A DNA stretch of 64,000 nucleotides from Candidatus Schekmanbacteria bacterium RIFCSPLOWO2_02_FULL_38_14 (GTDB taxonomy: Bacteria > Schekmanbacteria > GWA2-38-11). Of the stretch, positions 63,822 to 64,000 are shown piece after piece. The notes beneath the pieces are model-generated. The model ran no database searches and was not told the DNA's origin. It saw nothing but the letters and a program-made list of their open reading frames with translations. The stretch is taken from assembly GCA_001790855.1 (NCBI GenBank), contig MGDH01000011.1, positions 182,239 through 246,238 on the forward strand. The letters run 5' to 3'. The position numbers were made by a program, and so were the translations under genes. Position 1 is the stretch's first letter, and every line of letters starts with the position of its first letter.

Positions 63822-63850
63822 CCCCGTGCTTCCGCACGGGGCTTTTGAAT
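63822..63850 (+). terminator. Intrinsic terminator-like hairpin
   Basis: CCCCGTGC and GCACGGGG form an 8-bp GC-rich stem with a TTCC loop, followed by CTTTTG and then AT-rich sequence. It lies between the methyltransferase and the flavoprotein gene and could end the former transcript. Confidence 0.6.
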
Positions 63851-63907
63851 ATATTTTTGCTAAAGTATAAGAGGAATATAAACCTTTATTTTGAGGATTT
63901 AGTAAAT

Positions 63908-64000
63908 ATGGATAAAACTGTTGTGATAATCGGTGCAGGGGCATCAGGGCTTACATCAGGGATATACCTTTCCCAAAAGGGTTTTAATGTAAAAGTCTTT
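63908..64000 (+). CDS. FAD-dependent oxidoreductase, N-terminal part (3' cut by window)
   Basis: The first 31 codons read MDKTVVIIGAGASGLTSGIY and on, with the dinucleotide-binding Gly motif GAGASG and a following acidic-less strand KVKVF. This is the start of a phytoene-desaturase or amine-oxidase-type flavoprotein. GAGGA lies about ten bases before the ATG. The remainder is beyond the window edge, so the reaction cannot be told. Confidence 0.75.
   Translation, partial: MDKTVVIIGAGASGLTSGIYLSQKGFNVKVF

Larger units (their letters stand above)
63551..63907. other. 357-base gap with repeat elements
   Basis: It contains a composite dispersed repeat (63598-63693), a separate 9-bp hairpin (63745-63765) and a strong terminator-like hairpin (63822-63850). 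I see no protein gene in it. Confidence 0.6.

Overview
The window is an AT-rich bacterial chromosome segment with dense, mostly ordinary housekeeping genes. kdsA (the LPS sugar Kdo), many exported proteins and several lipobox proteins indicate a Gram-negative envelope. The split methylmalonyl-CoA mutase with MeaB and epimerase, a Cys-type formate dehydrogenase tied to hydrogenase-type electron subunits, PEP carboxylase and CarD suggest an anaerobic or facultative lineage of the deltaproteobacterium-like or candidate-phylum kind. Schekmanbacteria-type genomes come to mind, but I cannot assign a taxon from sequence alone. I see no phage, insertion sequence, rRNA or CRISPR array.

Layout. 1-2537 (+): a pair of ABC exporter half-genes, the first cut by the window edge. 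2534-7472 (-): a lipoprotein, a small membrane protein, an AmrS-type radical SAM enzyme, a Cys-rich miniprotein, an FMN split-barrel protein, meaB with the B12 subunit of methylmalonyl-CoA mutase, and a lytic transglycosylase. 7662-14179 (-): ppc, an FmdB protein, a glycogen-debranching-type enzyme and eno. 14340-18047: a TrmJ-like methyltransferase, proS, a VapBC-type pair and remnants. 18181-21333 (-): three exported envelope proteins. 21411-25358 (-): a formate dehydrogenase complex. 25553-30521: an Ala-rich exported protein, pyrF, mcmA1-mce and manC. 30633-32772: an Ala-Pro-repeat lipoprotein and a TPR/pseudo-peptidase pair. 32780-41787 (-): efp, glcD-like, pcrA, FmdB, ilvE and uvrA. 42115-50809 (-): carD-PIN/TRAM-ispD-ispF and tig-clpP-clpX-lon, preceded by two tRNAs. 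51401-52488 (+): an exported Prp-like protease and a PEBP protein. 52676-62547 (-): a PLP enzyme, an SPL-like radical SAM protein, tsaD, a GHMP kinase, acpS, kdsA, nadC and valS. 62882-64000 (+): an exported methyltransferase and the start of a flavoprotein.

How the genes connect. mcmA1, mce, mcmA2 and meaB together make the methylmalonyl-CoA/succinyl-CoA branch, although they lie about 20 kb apart. Trigger factor, ClpXP and Lon form the usual protein quality-control cluster. ispD/ispF serve isoprenoid synthesis; kdsA and manC serve surface glycans.

The points most worth a second look are a Prp-type ribosomal protease that carries a lipoprotein signal, low-complexity and palindromic repeats that have entered the reading frames of proS and pcrA, a dispersed hairpin-repeat family between genes, a metallopeptidase-like domain without its catalytic residues, and an apparently exported SAM methyltransferase.
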